Assembly: GCF_000315625.1 (NCBI RefSeq)
Contig: NW_005434662.1
Location: forward strand, 920,092 to 954,309
Direction: 5' to 3'
Length of the DNA: 34,218 nucleotides
DNA from: Guillardia theta CCMP2712
Lineage: Eukaryota > Cryptophyceae > Pyrenomonadales > Geminigeraceae
Shown here piece after piece: positions 9,552 through 18,667 of the stretch. Made by a program: the position numbers and the translations under genes. Position 1 is the stretch's first letter; each line of letters begins with the position of its first letter. The notes under the pieces were generated by a model. That model searched no databases. It had not been told where the DNA came from and saw only the letters and a program-made list of their open reading frames with translations.

Positions 9552-12500
9552 TCAGCTCTCCTTCCTCCTGTACACGTACATCCCCCATGAGTCCGACCAG
9601 GAGACGGCGACCTGCTGGCGGTCAGCTGGAGTCCTGTCAAGGGTGATGTCACCTTGTAGACGGCTGCTCGCTCGAACTCCGGCTGAACGTCGAGGATGCG
9701 AGACCAGGAGACAACGAGAGCGCCGGGAGCGAGCTCTGAGAGAGAGTGAGAGGGAGGAGGGGAGAGGAGGGCAAGTGGTGAGAGGAGAGAACAAGGGAGG
9801 AGGGGAGAGGAGACGGGGAGAGAACAAGGGAGGAAGGGAGAGGAGACGGGGAGAGAACAAGGGAGGAAGGGAGAGGAGACGGGGAGAGAACAAGGGAGGA
9901 AGGGAGAGGAGACGGGGAGAGAACATTTGTGATGGTGAGCAGGAGGAGGCAGGGGGAGGGGAAGGAGCACAAGGTGAGTTGCAAACCGTCGGCGAGCTTC
10001 TGGTTGAGCAGAGCGCCGAGGTTGACGTCCCTGCTGAAGGCGAGCACGAGGATATGGATGCCGCTGTAGAGATATTGAGAAGAGGAAGAGAATGGGAGGC
10101 AGGGGAGAGGGGGGGAGGCAATGAAAGGTTAGTAGGAGGAAGACAAGGGGGGGGAGGGAGGAGGGGGAGGGGCGAGGAGGGGGGACCTGAGGTCTGCCTG
10201 GAGGGCATCGAGACATTCAAAAGAGATGAATTGAGATCTGCTCGTTTGTCATTTCACCACCTCCCTCATCCTCATTCTCATTCTCATCCTCATCCTCCCC
10301 TCATGCTCTTCTCTCGTCTCGTCTCGTCTCGTCTCGTCTCGTCTCCTCTCCCTCATGCTCTCACGTCTCTTCCGTGAGGTGTCGAGCTGCTGCTTCCTTG
10401 GCAATCTCAACCTGCGCAGCTCAAGTCATTTCCTCCTCCCTCTCCCTGTCATCCCCTCTTGCTCCCGCTTCCCCAGTGCTCCCGCTCCATCGCCCCCTCC
10501 TCCTTGCTTCTCTCTTCTTCTCCCTCCTCCTCACTCTCTTGCCTGCGAGCATAAGATTTCCCAGCCCTTGGCGCGCATCTGCCACGTCAGAGCCCCGTAG
10601 AAGACGTGCCATCCGATGCTGCTGCCCAGCACCCCGTAGATCTAGAGATGCGCATGAGCGACATCTGGGAGGAGGGGAGGTGAGAGAGGAGGAGGAGGAG
10701 GAGCAGCAGCAGCAGCAGGTTGAGAATGTTTTGATGAGTTTCAACTTTGCCGTTGCGCTTCGCATGCTCGACGGCTTCTTGCAAGACTTGATTCTGAAAT
10801 ACCTGAGGCTCCAACGTCACTTGCACCTTCGTACTCCCCTCTCCTCCTATTCCTCCTTCCCTCTCCTCTCCTCCTCTCCGCTTCTCCTCCGTTCCCTCCT
10901 CCCTTCCTGTGCTCTTCTCCTCTCTTCCTCTCCCCTTCTCCTCCCTTCCTCTTGCCTTCCCTCCGCCCCCTCCTCTCCTCCTCCTCGTCACCTTCAACCA
11001 GCTCTGGTAGAAGGTGGAGCCGTAGGCAAACGAGTGCTTCAAGTAGCCCGTCAGCCGCTGCATCCTCCTTCCGTCCAGCTGCCTGTCCCCGATGAACTCC
11101 AGAGTCGTTTCTTTCCCGCGCAGCTGCTCCATGCTCAGTATACCCCATCTCTCTCTCTCCTCCTCTCCCTCCTCCTCCCTTCCTCCTCCTCCTCCTCCCC
11201 TCTCCTCACCTCGAGTACAAGACTGCGCAACTGGCAGGCCGTCGTCATGGCGGGGGAGCAACCCGTTTCATCCTGCCAGCCCGCAAGGCCGTTGAGCAGG
11301 GAGCGCTCGTCCTGGACAAAGAGATGGTAGAACTCGTTGGTGTCCGTGTTGATGTACTTGAATACAAAGTCTGGCCTCCTCCTCTGAACCTCCTCGAACG
11401 CCCTCGAGCTCTCCGTGTGCCGCCCGAGCTAAGATGAACCATCAACGGTCCGCAAGGGAAGACAGAGGAGTAACAGAGGCTAAGGGGAAGGGGAGGAGTA
11501 GGAGCAGGAGTAGGAGTAGGAGTAGAAGTCAAAGTAGTAGTAGTAGTAGTAGTAGTAGTAGGAGGAGGAGGAGGAGGAGGAGGAGGAGGAGGAGGAGGAG
11601 ACTACCTGACGGTACACGATCCCAAGGTAAAAGAGGATGTCGCAGTTGCTGGGGTCAGCAGCAGCAGCGCGGAGGAGGTGGCGTAAGGCTCCCTGCCATC
11701 GATTTCATTTCCAACCGCAAGAGTGAGGAGGAGGAGGAGGAGGAGAGAGGAACGAGAGGAAAGAGAGGAAAGAGAGGTGGAGCAGGAAGAGTGAACGGAG
11801 GAGGAGGGAGGGAGACTGAACGCGTGAGATTGACCTGCATGTCCGGGACGTCGAGGAGGAGCTTCGCGTAATTGTAGTTCAATCCGTGATGTTCGGGCTC
11901 GTACTGCAGCCCTTGCTCCAACGCTCTCATCGCCTCCTCCTCCTTCCCCGCGTTCTCGAACGCCAGGCCCAAGTTGTTGTACCCTCGCGCGTCTCGAGGC
12001 TCTAACTTGGTGACCTTGCAAGGTTTCAGTGCGGGAAGGAGTGAGAGCGCAAAAAGAGAAAGGGAGGAACGCGAGGGAGGAAGAGGTCAGGGAGGAGGGA
12101 GAGGGCAGGACAGATTCTGAGAGAGAAGTGAACAGGGAGGGAGAGGAAGAGGGGAGGAGAGGAGGGATGAGAAGAGGAAGGGAGGGGGGAGGGGGGGCGG
12201 CAGGAGGGGTGAAGACACCTGAAGGAAGAGATCAGCTGCCTCTGCGTACTGATGGCCATTGAACCAGGCGAGTCCGAACTCGAACAAGGTCGCGACATGA
12301 ACGTCTTGGGCCTTGAGGACTTCAGCAGAGGTCACCTCAACAAGCCACTTACCTCCTCTTTGAATCTCCTCCAGTAGACCCTCGACGTCGTCCAGTTGCG
12401 CTCCCTGGCATGATGGAGGGCAGCCTGATAATTGTCCTTCACCCGAGGAAGCACTTCCTCCATCTTTGATGCTGACAGATCTCCTCCTCCTCCTCCTCCC

Positions 12501-13513
12501 CCCCCCCCAACGTCGTCAACGAGCCCCACCAGCTTCCATCCTCGCACACCCTTGTCTTCTCCTCGTGCCACCTCGTCCCCAGCTCGTTGCAACACCGACG
12601 TCACATCTGTCTCCTCCTGCTTCCTTGCCCCCTCCCCAGCCTCCGCTGCCTGCTCCACAGCACGAGCCCCTGAGTACTGGGAGGGGCTGGAGAACGTCTG
12701 TTTCTTTCTCGCAGTCACGCGGTGATGTCGGAGGACGGAGAGCACGCGGGTCGTCAGTCCCGTAGGCATCCAGGAGCCGGAGAGGTTCCCCCACTCGTTC
12801 CCCTCCACCTCCAGCACCACCTGCACCTCTCGGTGGAAGGAGGAAGGGAGTTCCAGCGCCTTGAAGCATTCTGCTCCCGTGGGGTACCGCCCAGCGTAGT
12901 CGAGCACGACATGGTCAAAGGAGCGGACGAGGTCTCGCAGCCGCGAGCACAAGGGCATGTTCTTTTCATCGTAGTAGTCCAGCCCCATGAAGACGAAGCA
13001 ATCCTCGTCTCCTCTCATCTCGTAGTCCTCCAGCAGCATCGGCACATGCCTCACCCGACATGGCGCGCCGTTGAGCTCATCGGTGGCCAGAGGCTTCACG
13101 TACGGGTCGACTGTCGTCACGGACTCGTGTCGTGAGAAGAGGAAACTGCTGATGGGGGTCCGGTACCCTCCAACCTCGAGGATGTTTTTGCAGGACCGAA
13201 GATGGTAGGCCGCTAACACGTACCGCGACTTGAACGCATCGTGCTCGTAGAAGTTGTGCTCCAACTTGTGCATCGTCGCCCAGTCAGCAACGAGGTTTGA
13301 GCAGTTCTTCCCGTACCATCCCCCATCGCACAAGCACATCCCTCGCTCAAGGCAGCGACCGTGACCGTTGCATCTCAACGAGCAATCGGCATCTGGTTCA
13401 TTGGCGTTGAGGGAGGGCAAGAGCAGCAGAAGAAGGCAGCTGCTCAACAGAGAATATCCTAGGACTCTGAGCCTGCTGAGTGAGCGTCTTCTGCCGCATG
13501 CCTTGCAGCTCAT
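9552..13513 (-). CDS. Secretory-pathway protein: EGF-like module, Rossmann-like domain, TPRs and C-terminal class I (DOT1-like) methyltransferase
   Basis: Thirteen exons (minus): 13513-12353, 12311-12219, 12014-11835, 11692-11606, 11428-11210, 11150-10992, 10826-10746, 10641-10543, 10411-10365, 10237-10187, 10063-9987, 9735-9653, 9614-9552; about 799 residues with all phases matching. Order: N-terminal hydrophobic signal (LLSSCLLLLLLPSL), a Cys-rich EGF-like module (CSLRCNGHGRCLERGMCLC), a Rossmann-like region with a motif-I-like NILEVGGYRTP, TPR units (exons 2-5), then a SAM-methyltransferase-type domain with IYGVLGSSIGWHVFYGAL as motif I, an acidic residue in GWEILCSQ, FECLDALQADL, and a final LAPGALVVSWSRI strand. 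The motif I spacing recalls DOT1-type enzymes, but a signal peptide points to the ER or cell surface. The start of exon 6 is the weakest junction. The donor of exon 8 is GC (CAG|GCAAGA). Neither the substrate nor activity can be inferred. The stop is 78 bp from that of the PX-TPR gene. Confidence 0.7.
9785..9925. repeat. 33-bp minisatellite in a methyltransferase-gene intron
   Basis: Copies of a 33-bp purine-rich unit beginning gagagaacaagggagga start at 9785, 9818, 9851, 9884 and (partial) 9917. The array lies inside intron 9736-9986 of the minus-strand gene, so the transcript carries the pyrimidine-rich complement. Confidence 0.85.
10314..10346. repeat. (TCTCG)n pentanucleotide tract
   Basis: Six to seven uninterrupted TCTCG units within intron 10238-10364 of the methyltransferase-type gene. 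Confidence 0.85.
11494..11602. repeat. Compound GGAGTA / AGT / GGA microsatellite
   Basis: Successive blocks of (ggagta)n, (agt)n and (agg)n fill most of the 176-nt intron 11429-11605 of the methyltransferase-type gene. Translations of these blocks are simple-repeat peptides and not genes. Confidence 0.85.
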
Positions 13514-14124
13514 CTCGGTGATTGGCGACAACGTAAAGCTTCGATCTTCGAGACTTATAGCTCTCTTGTCCTACCTATCTGCCAGTATACCAGTGAACTG
13601 ATCTAGTCGTGTACTGATCTAGCAGTCTACTAGTCTACTTAGCACTAGTCTACTAGTACACTGATCTACTCGTCTACTAGTCTACTGATCTACTCGTCTA
13701 CTCGTCTACTGATCTACTCGTCTACTAGTCTACTGATCTACTGATCTACTGATCTACTGATCTACTCATCTACTCATCTACTAGTCTACTGATCTACTCG
13801 TCTACTCGTCTACTTATCTTCCTTCTCCCTCTCTCCCTCTCTTGCTCCATGCTCCGCTATCGTAACGCCATGGGATTTATCTCATTGCTGCCCTTCGAAA
13901 AAGCATGATCGCACTAATAGCTCTGTTGCTGTCTTTTATAGGAATAACCAAATTTCAGCTAGGCAGGCTCGTCTCGGTCACGGATAGGGCCTCCAAATAT
14001 CAGCCTGAGTGAAGGAACTGAGAGCGGCAGGTACAGGAGGCAGCAGGGAGGAGGAGGAGAGGTAGCAGGAGGAGCACGAGGAGCACGAGGAGGAGGAGAA
14101 GGAAGCATGCTGTAGATATATAGC
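13514..14124. other. Divergent spacer between methyltransferase-type and LRR genes
   Basis: About 610 bp with no gene. It holds the 8-bp satellite (13616-13815), then a pyrimidine-rich stretch (13816-13850) and a purine-rich stretch (14030-14105). A TATA-like gatatatag lies immediately before the LRR start codon, too close to be a normal TATA box for that ATG. Confidence 0.55.
13616..13815. repeat. 8-bp tandem satellite (CTACTNNT)
   Basis: About 200 bp of near-perfect 8-bp periodicity made of three interchangeable units, ctactgat, ctactcgt and ctactagt (rarely ctactcat). The first five bases are constant and only the last three vary. It lies between two divergently transcribed genes. The left margin is degenerate. 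Confidence 0.9.
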
Positions 14125-16326
14125 ATGGCTTCTGATGCCGCATCCTCGTCGTCCAGTCAGGGGCTGACCTTCATGAAGGGAGTCGATGTGGTCGAGGATG
14201 AGGGCGAGGTTCGATGGGTGGTGAAGTCGGAAGCTGACGACATGGCGGTCATCTTGGCTTACATCTCCAAGAAGCTGCTCCATTCCAGCAAGCTCGCCTC
14301 CTTCACCACCTCCCAGCTGTCTTCCAAGCACTGCCCCTTGCTTACTGCCAACAGCAGCTCGCCCGTGACTTGTCTGACAGCTTTGGACGTCAGCGGCAGC
14401 CCGGTAGGGGATCGAGGGATCCAGACCCTCGGGCTCTCCTGCATGCCGAGCCTGAGGACGCTACACCTGCAGCAGACGGGGCTGGGGGACGAGGGCGCTC
14501 AGTTCCTCCAGCAGACCTCAAGCTGTCTCACCGACCTGACGTCCCTGGACGTGCGGAGGAACCCGAGCATCTCCCCTACCGCCCTCCTATCCTTATCGCA
14601 GTCCCTGCAGGTCTGCTGGCCGAAGCTGCTGGAGCTCAACGGGCTGAGGCTGGCGGAGGACGGAGGGGACGTGACGTGCTGTGAAGGGGACGTGACGTGC
14701 TGGGACATCCTCGCGATGGAGCAGAGTCAGCTGCTCGTCGCCTTCGCGGGGATGAGGGCCAAGGCAGCTGGGAAGCCTGTTGGGGTCAAGCTGAAGCTGA
14801 AGGGGGTGGTCGACTGCTCGTTTCTGACGTCGCTGCATGCTCTAGACGTAAGCTCCAACAACCTGCGCGACTTGTGTTGGCTGTCCAGCTTGCACTCTCT
14901 GCGCGTGCTGAACATCTCGGACAACAGCATCACCGACAACAAGTCGCTCTCGCTTGTCACTCTCCGCAACTTCACCTCCCTGCTGGATCTCAACCTGTCA
15001 AAGAATCACATCGGAGCGACTGGCAGTCGCCTGCTGCTGGAGACTCTGCCCTTCATGAGGGACCTGCGCAAACTTGATCTCAGTCACAACGACATTGAGC
15101 ATGAAGGACTCGCTTGTCTTGTCGCCGGCTTCAGCTGGATCTCAGGCCTGGAGAGCCTGTCTCTCGGCTCCAACTCGCTGGGCTGCGACGCAGCTGAAGA
15201 GCTCGCAGCTCATCTTCACAAGCTCTCGAGATTGACCGAGCTGGACCTGAGCGACAACGAGCTCACGAGCGACTGCTGCGACTCCTTCGCCCGAGGCGTC
15301 ACGAGTTTGCGCGAGCTACGAGCGCTGGGGTTGAGGGGAAACAAGATCGAGAGCGAGGGAGCGTCCAAGCTCTCCGCCTGCTTCTCAGGTCTGACGGGCT
15401 TGACGTCGCTGGACCTGGGGGGCAACTCCATCACAGCATCATGGGAGCACAAGAGCGTCGGCCGCTTCTCGCTCCTCGTCGGCCTGCAGATGCTCTCACT
15501 GGGGCAAAACCACCTGAGAGAGCATCTGATCCGACCTCTCTTCCACTCCCTCTCCTCCCTCTCCTCCCTCCGCTCCTTGAACCTCAGCAGCAACGGCATC
15601 TCCTCCTCCGCTGTCAAGCTCGTCCTCGACCTCGTCTGCGCCGCGACCTCGATCAAGTCGCTCAACATCGGAGGGAACAGCATGACTGAAGGCTGCGACG
15701 GGGAAGAGATCGCGAGGTCACTTGCGGGGCTGAGGAGTCTGACGGTGCTCGACGTGAGTTTCTTGTCGCAGTGGAGCAGCCAAGCTCGACCCATCTGTGC
15801 TGCCATCATGGAACTGAGCAACCTCACCGACCTCAACGTCTCCAGCAACTGCTTGAGCGGGTGGGAGGCGGCAGGGAGCATGCGTCTGACCAACTTGACG
15901 AGTCTGCGGTGCAGCCAAGTGAACTTGACCTGCAGCAACATCGACCGCGTGCTGGTCTCTATCGGAGCCATGCGTCTCCTCCGAGACTTGGACGTGAGTC
16001 GCAATGCTCTCCAGCCCTCGGGCGCGTCGCTCCTTGCTGAGTCTCTCGCGCACCTGGTGACGTTGACACGGCTCGACGTGTCAGCCAACAGCATCAGAGA
16101 CGAGGGCGCCGTCGCTCTCTGCCATGGCTTGACTTGCGCCTCCCGACTTGACAGGCTGACCCTCGACGACAACGAGATCGCACGTGCCGGAGCTCTTGAG
16201 CTGGTCAGCTCAGCTCACCTCTGGCCTCGGCTGCGATGCTTGAGCCTGCGCGGCAACGAGATTTGCTCTCCTGTCCTTCAAACCGTCGCGAGCTCCTTCC
16301 CCGAGTACGTCAAGATCATCGAGTGA
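14125..16326 (+). CDS. Leucine-rich-repeat protein (ribonuclease-inhibitor / NLRC3-like repeats), intronless
   Basis: A single 733-residue open frame. After about 90 residues without repeats, nearly the whole chain is LRRs of 25-30 residues with the ribonuclease-inhibitor-type pattern LxxLDLSxNxIxxxGA (for example LRKLDLSHNDIEHEGL, LTELDLSDNELTSD, LTRLDVSANSIRDEGA). I count at least fifteen units. There is no signal peptide, membrane span, NACHT/NB-ARC domain or kinase, so it is a free LRR solenoid, probably a cytosolic protein-binding scaffold. Such stand-alone LRR proteins are common in large families in algae and other protists. Being intronless is unusual beside its intron-rich neighbours and might reflect a retrocopy or gene-family expansion; this is inference. 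It ends tail-to-tail with the protease gene. Confidence 0.85.
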   Translation: MASDAASSSSSQGLTFMKGVDVVEDEGEVRWVVKSEADDMAVILAYISKKLLHSSKLASFTTSQLSSKHCPLLTANSSSPVTCLTALDVSGSPVGDRGIQTLGLSCMPSLRTLHLQQTGLGDEGAQFLQQTSSCLTDLTSLDVRRNPSISPTALLSLSQSLQVCWPKLLELNGLRLAEDGGDVTCCEGDVTCWDILAMEQSQLLVAFAGMRAKAAGKPVGVKLKLKGVVDCSFLTSLHALDVSSNNLRDLCWLSSLHSLRVLNISDNSITDNKSLSLVTLRNFTSLLDLNLSKNHIGATGSRLLLETLPFMRDLRKLDLSHNDIEHEGLACLVAGFSWISGLESLSLGSNSLGCDAAEELAAHLHKLSRLTELDLSDNELTSDCCDSFARGVTSLRELRALGLRGNKIESEGASKLSACFSGLTGLTSLDLGGNSITASWEHKSVGRFSLLVGLQMLSLGQNHLREHLIRPLFHSLSSLSSLRSLNLSSNGISSSAVKLVLDLVCAATSIKSLNIGGNSMTEGCDGEEIARSLAGLRSLTVLDVSFLSQWSSQARPICAAIMELSNLTDLNVSSNCLSGWEAAGSMRLTNLTSLRCSQVNLTCSNIDRVLVSIGAMRLLRDLDVSRNALQPSGASLLAESLAHLVTLTRLDVSANSIRDEGAVALCHGLTCASRLDRLTLDDNEIARAGALELVSSAHLWPRLRCLSLRGNEICSPVLQTVASSFPEYVKIIE

Positions 16327-16606
16327 GGGACGTCCCTCACCTGGTTTCCGCAACGCGGATAAACATGGGATGACTTCCAAGCATGAATCATGGAATAATA
16401 TTTCGAACAGAAACAATGAATTGCAGACTTGCATGATTACAAGTATGATATGAATATTCATTAGAAACAATTACGAATGAGCGATGGTGTAACAAGCAAG
16501 GCAAAGGATCTCATAAGACCACTTCCGCAATCTCCATGTCTTGTTTCATCTGCGTTGACTTCACCTCGTTTTGTCTCTCTTGTCATCGCTCTTGAAATCA
16601 ACCCGA

Positions 16607-18164
16607 TCACACGATCGGGTACGAAGCAGCGTCTCCAACCCCGCATGTGCTGACGCCAGCCTCCTTCTCCAGTCTCACATAGCCGTCCTGTTGGAGCACT
16701 CAGTGCTTGTAAGTTCTCCTCTCCTCTCCCCTTCTCCTCACCTCTCCCCAGTCGTCTCCCCAGGAGTTCTTGAGCAGCCAGAAGTGTTTCTGCCGGATGT
16801 GGTCGTATCCGTACCTGAGGCATCGAGCTCAGTCACCGCCTGTCTGGCGGGAGCAGCAGGCGCTTCCTACCCCACGAGCAGCAGGCCATGGTCGATTCTG
16901 CTCTCGCACTTGGAGCTAGAGATTATTCCTCCGTGATAGAACCTGAACGCCATCTGCTGAGCCTGCACAGCCACCGCCACTGGTTGACGCACGACCGCCT
17001 GCTCAAGGCCGAGCATGTCGCGGTAGTCGATGTCACAGTAGTCTCGTATCGTCACGTTCCTGGCGAGCTTGACCCGAGTCTTGCACGTGCCATCATCTCT
17101 GACTGCGTCAGGAGCAGCTGGTCGCCTGCTGGGGCTGACGAGGTCAAGGAGGGAGTCCTTGACGGCGACGAGGAGGCGGAGCACGAGCTTGAGGTAGAAG
17201 AGATCGAAGATCCAACTCGCCGAGCCCTTGTCGTCCCAGTGGTACTTGTAGGGGAGCTTGCCGGAGATGTAGGGAAAGGTCTCAGCTGATGCGATGCCGC
17301 CATTGCGAATGATCCACTCGAAGGAGTACTGCATCACTCCCCCGTCGCACCCTGAGTTCAGCATCATCTTGTCGCACTGCACCAGCTCCTCGACTGACAG
17401 CGGCAGCAGCTTGTTCCCTGCTGCCGCCCACGCGCCCTCCACTGCTCCCACAGTAGCGAAGGACCAGCAGCTGCCGCAATGACCCTGAAGGAAGGGCAAG
17501 GGTCAGTTGGGAGAAGAGCAGGATCAGGGACGGTGGGGGAGGAGCCTGACCTGGTCCTGCACTGCTGTCACCGCTCCCTTCTCCCTGTGATCGACGATGA
17601 AGTCAACCTTGCCGGTCTTCCACACGTGACTCGGCAGCGAGACCTTGCGGTGAGGACAAGCGTTGCCATACCTCCTCAACCACTTGGACAAGCTACCCAT
17701 GCACTTGAAGCCCAGCAGACCCTGGTGCCCTACTTCAGTTCTTGCTCAACCAGCAAAGACAACAAGGCTGCCTGCTCGAACTCCTTGTCGGAGATGTCGG
17801 CAAACTTGTTTGCGCTGAGTCGAAAGCTCTCGAGGCGACTCTTGTACCTCGAGTTGTGCTCTTTGATCTTGATGTAGTTGCGCCGGAAGATGTCGAACCT
17901 CTTTCGATCTTCTTCAGGTGCATATGTGCGGTTGTACTTCTTCTTCCACCGAGAAAAGATTCTCTCATGCTTCTCCTCCATCTGCGAGCCATGGTCTGAC
18001 GCCTTCATCTGCATCTCAGCCGGCAGCCAAAGTCTCAGCACGTCCACGGAGAAAACGAGCAAGGCAAAGCTCAGAGCAAGGAGCACCATCAAGGCGAACA
18101 CGACCGGCCCGTAGAGCGTTGCCTGAAGCATCAATCTGCGCTTGCATTGTTTCCTTCTTGCCAT
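16607..18164 (-). CDS. Papain-family (C1A, cathepsin-like) cysteine protease with N-terminal membrane anchor
   Basis: Exons (minus) 18164-17751, 17721-17551, 17484-16871, 16814-16742 and 16687-16607 give about 450 residues. Order: a short basic N-terminus and hydrophobic signal-anchor (YGPVVFALMVLLALSFALLV), an I29 inhibitor prodomain with an ERFNIN-like pattern (RKRFDIFRRNYIKIKEHN), then the mature protease. The oxyanion Gln and catalytic Cys are in DQ|GHCGSCWSFA (across the exon 2/3 junction), the catalytic His in IDHGLLLVGYG, and the Asn in LLKNSWG. The C-terminus GVSTCGVGDAASYPIV is typical. All active-site residues are present, so it should be active, probably in a lysosome- or vacuole-like compartment. 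Odd: an in-frame insert of about 50 residues after ETFPYISGKLPYKY, with a hydrophobic stretch (WIFDLFYLKLVLRLLVAV), and a proposed first intron of only 29 nt (17722-17750). Confidence 0.88.
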
Positions 18165-18667
18165 TCTGCTCGTAGAAGGAACTCGACGTTCAAGTCGTTG
18201 GGAAGCCAAGGAGATGCGAGGAACGGAACAAGTTCGAAAAGTCCTGCAAGTCCGAATGCTCAGAGCCGCCGCCCAGAACCTCTTGCAGGGATCTCAGAGG
18301 CTGCTGAAAGGTCCTTAGCGAAGTTTCAGAGGAAGTGTAGGGGAGCAGGAGCGGCAGCAGGAGCGGGAGCGGGAGGGGCACGGGAGGGGGAGGGGGCGGA
18401 GCGATGGAGCATGGGGGTTTGTGTCATTTACGAATAAAAAAAAACAAAAAAAACCTTCTCTGGTAGGATTGACATTATTGCCCCTCATCCCCATACAATC
18501 TCCTCATCGCCCTCATCTCCCTCCTTCATCGCCCTCATCTCCCTCCTTCATCGCCCTCATCTCTCTTCCTCATCGCCCTCGCAATCAAACAAACGCTGAG
18601 GCGGACCCGAGAAGACTACGTTAGATTTACTTAATTCAGTTTAGCAGTACTGTCACGTGCAGTTGCC
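18165..18667. other. Divergent spacer
   Basis: About 500 bp between the protease gene (minus) and the unrecognised gene (plus). It contains a purine-rich block (18330-18400), an A-run (18437-18452) and a 22-bp tandem repeat (18505-18580). No gene is seen. Confidence 0.5.
18505..18580. repeat. 22-bp tandem repeat
   Basis: The unit catcgccctcatctccctcc plus tt starts at 18505, 18527 and 18549, with a partial copy at 18571. It lies about 90 bp upstream of the next start codon, probably in the promoter or 5' UTR. Confidence 0.8.

Noticed and set aside
15216-16172. Ser/Arg/Leu-rich 318-residue minus-strand frame
   Set aside because: Shadow of the LRR gene; composition reflects the repeated plus-strand codons.
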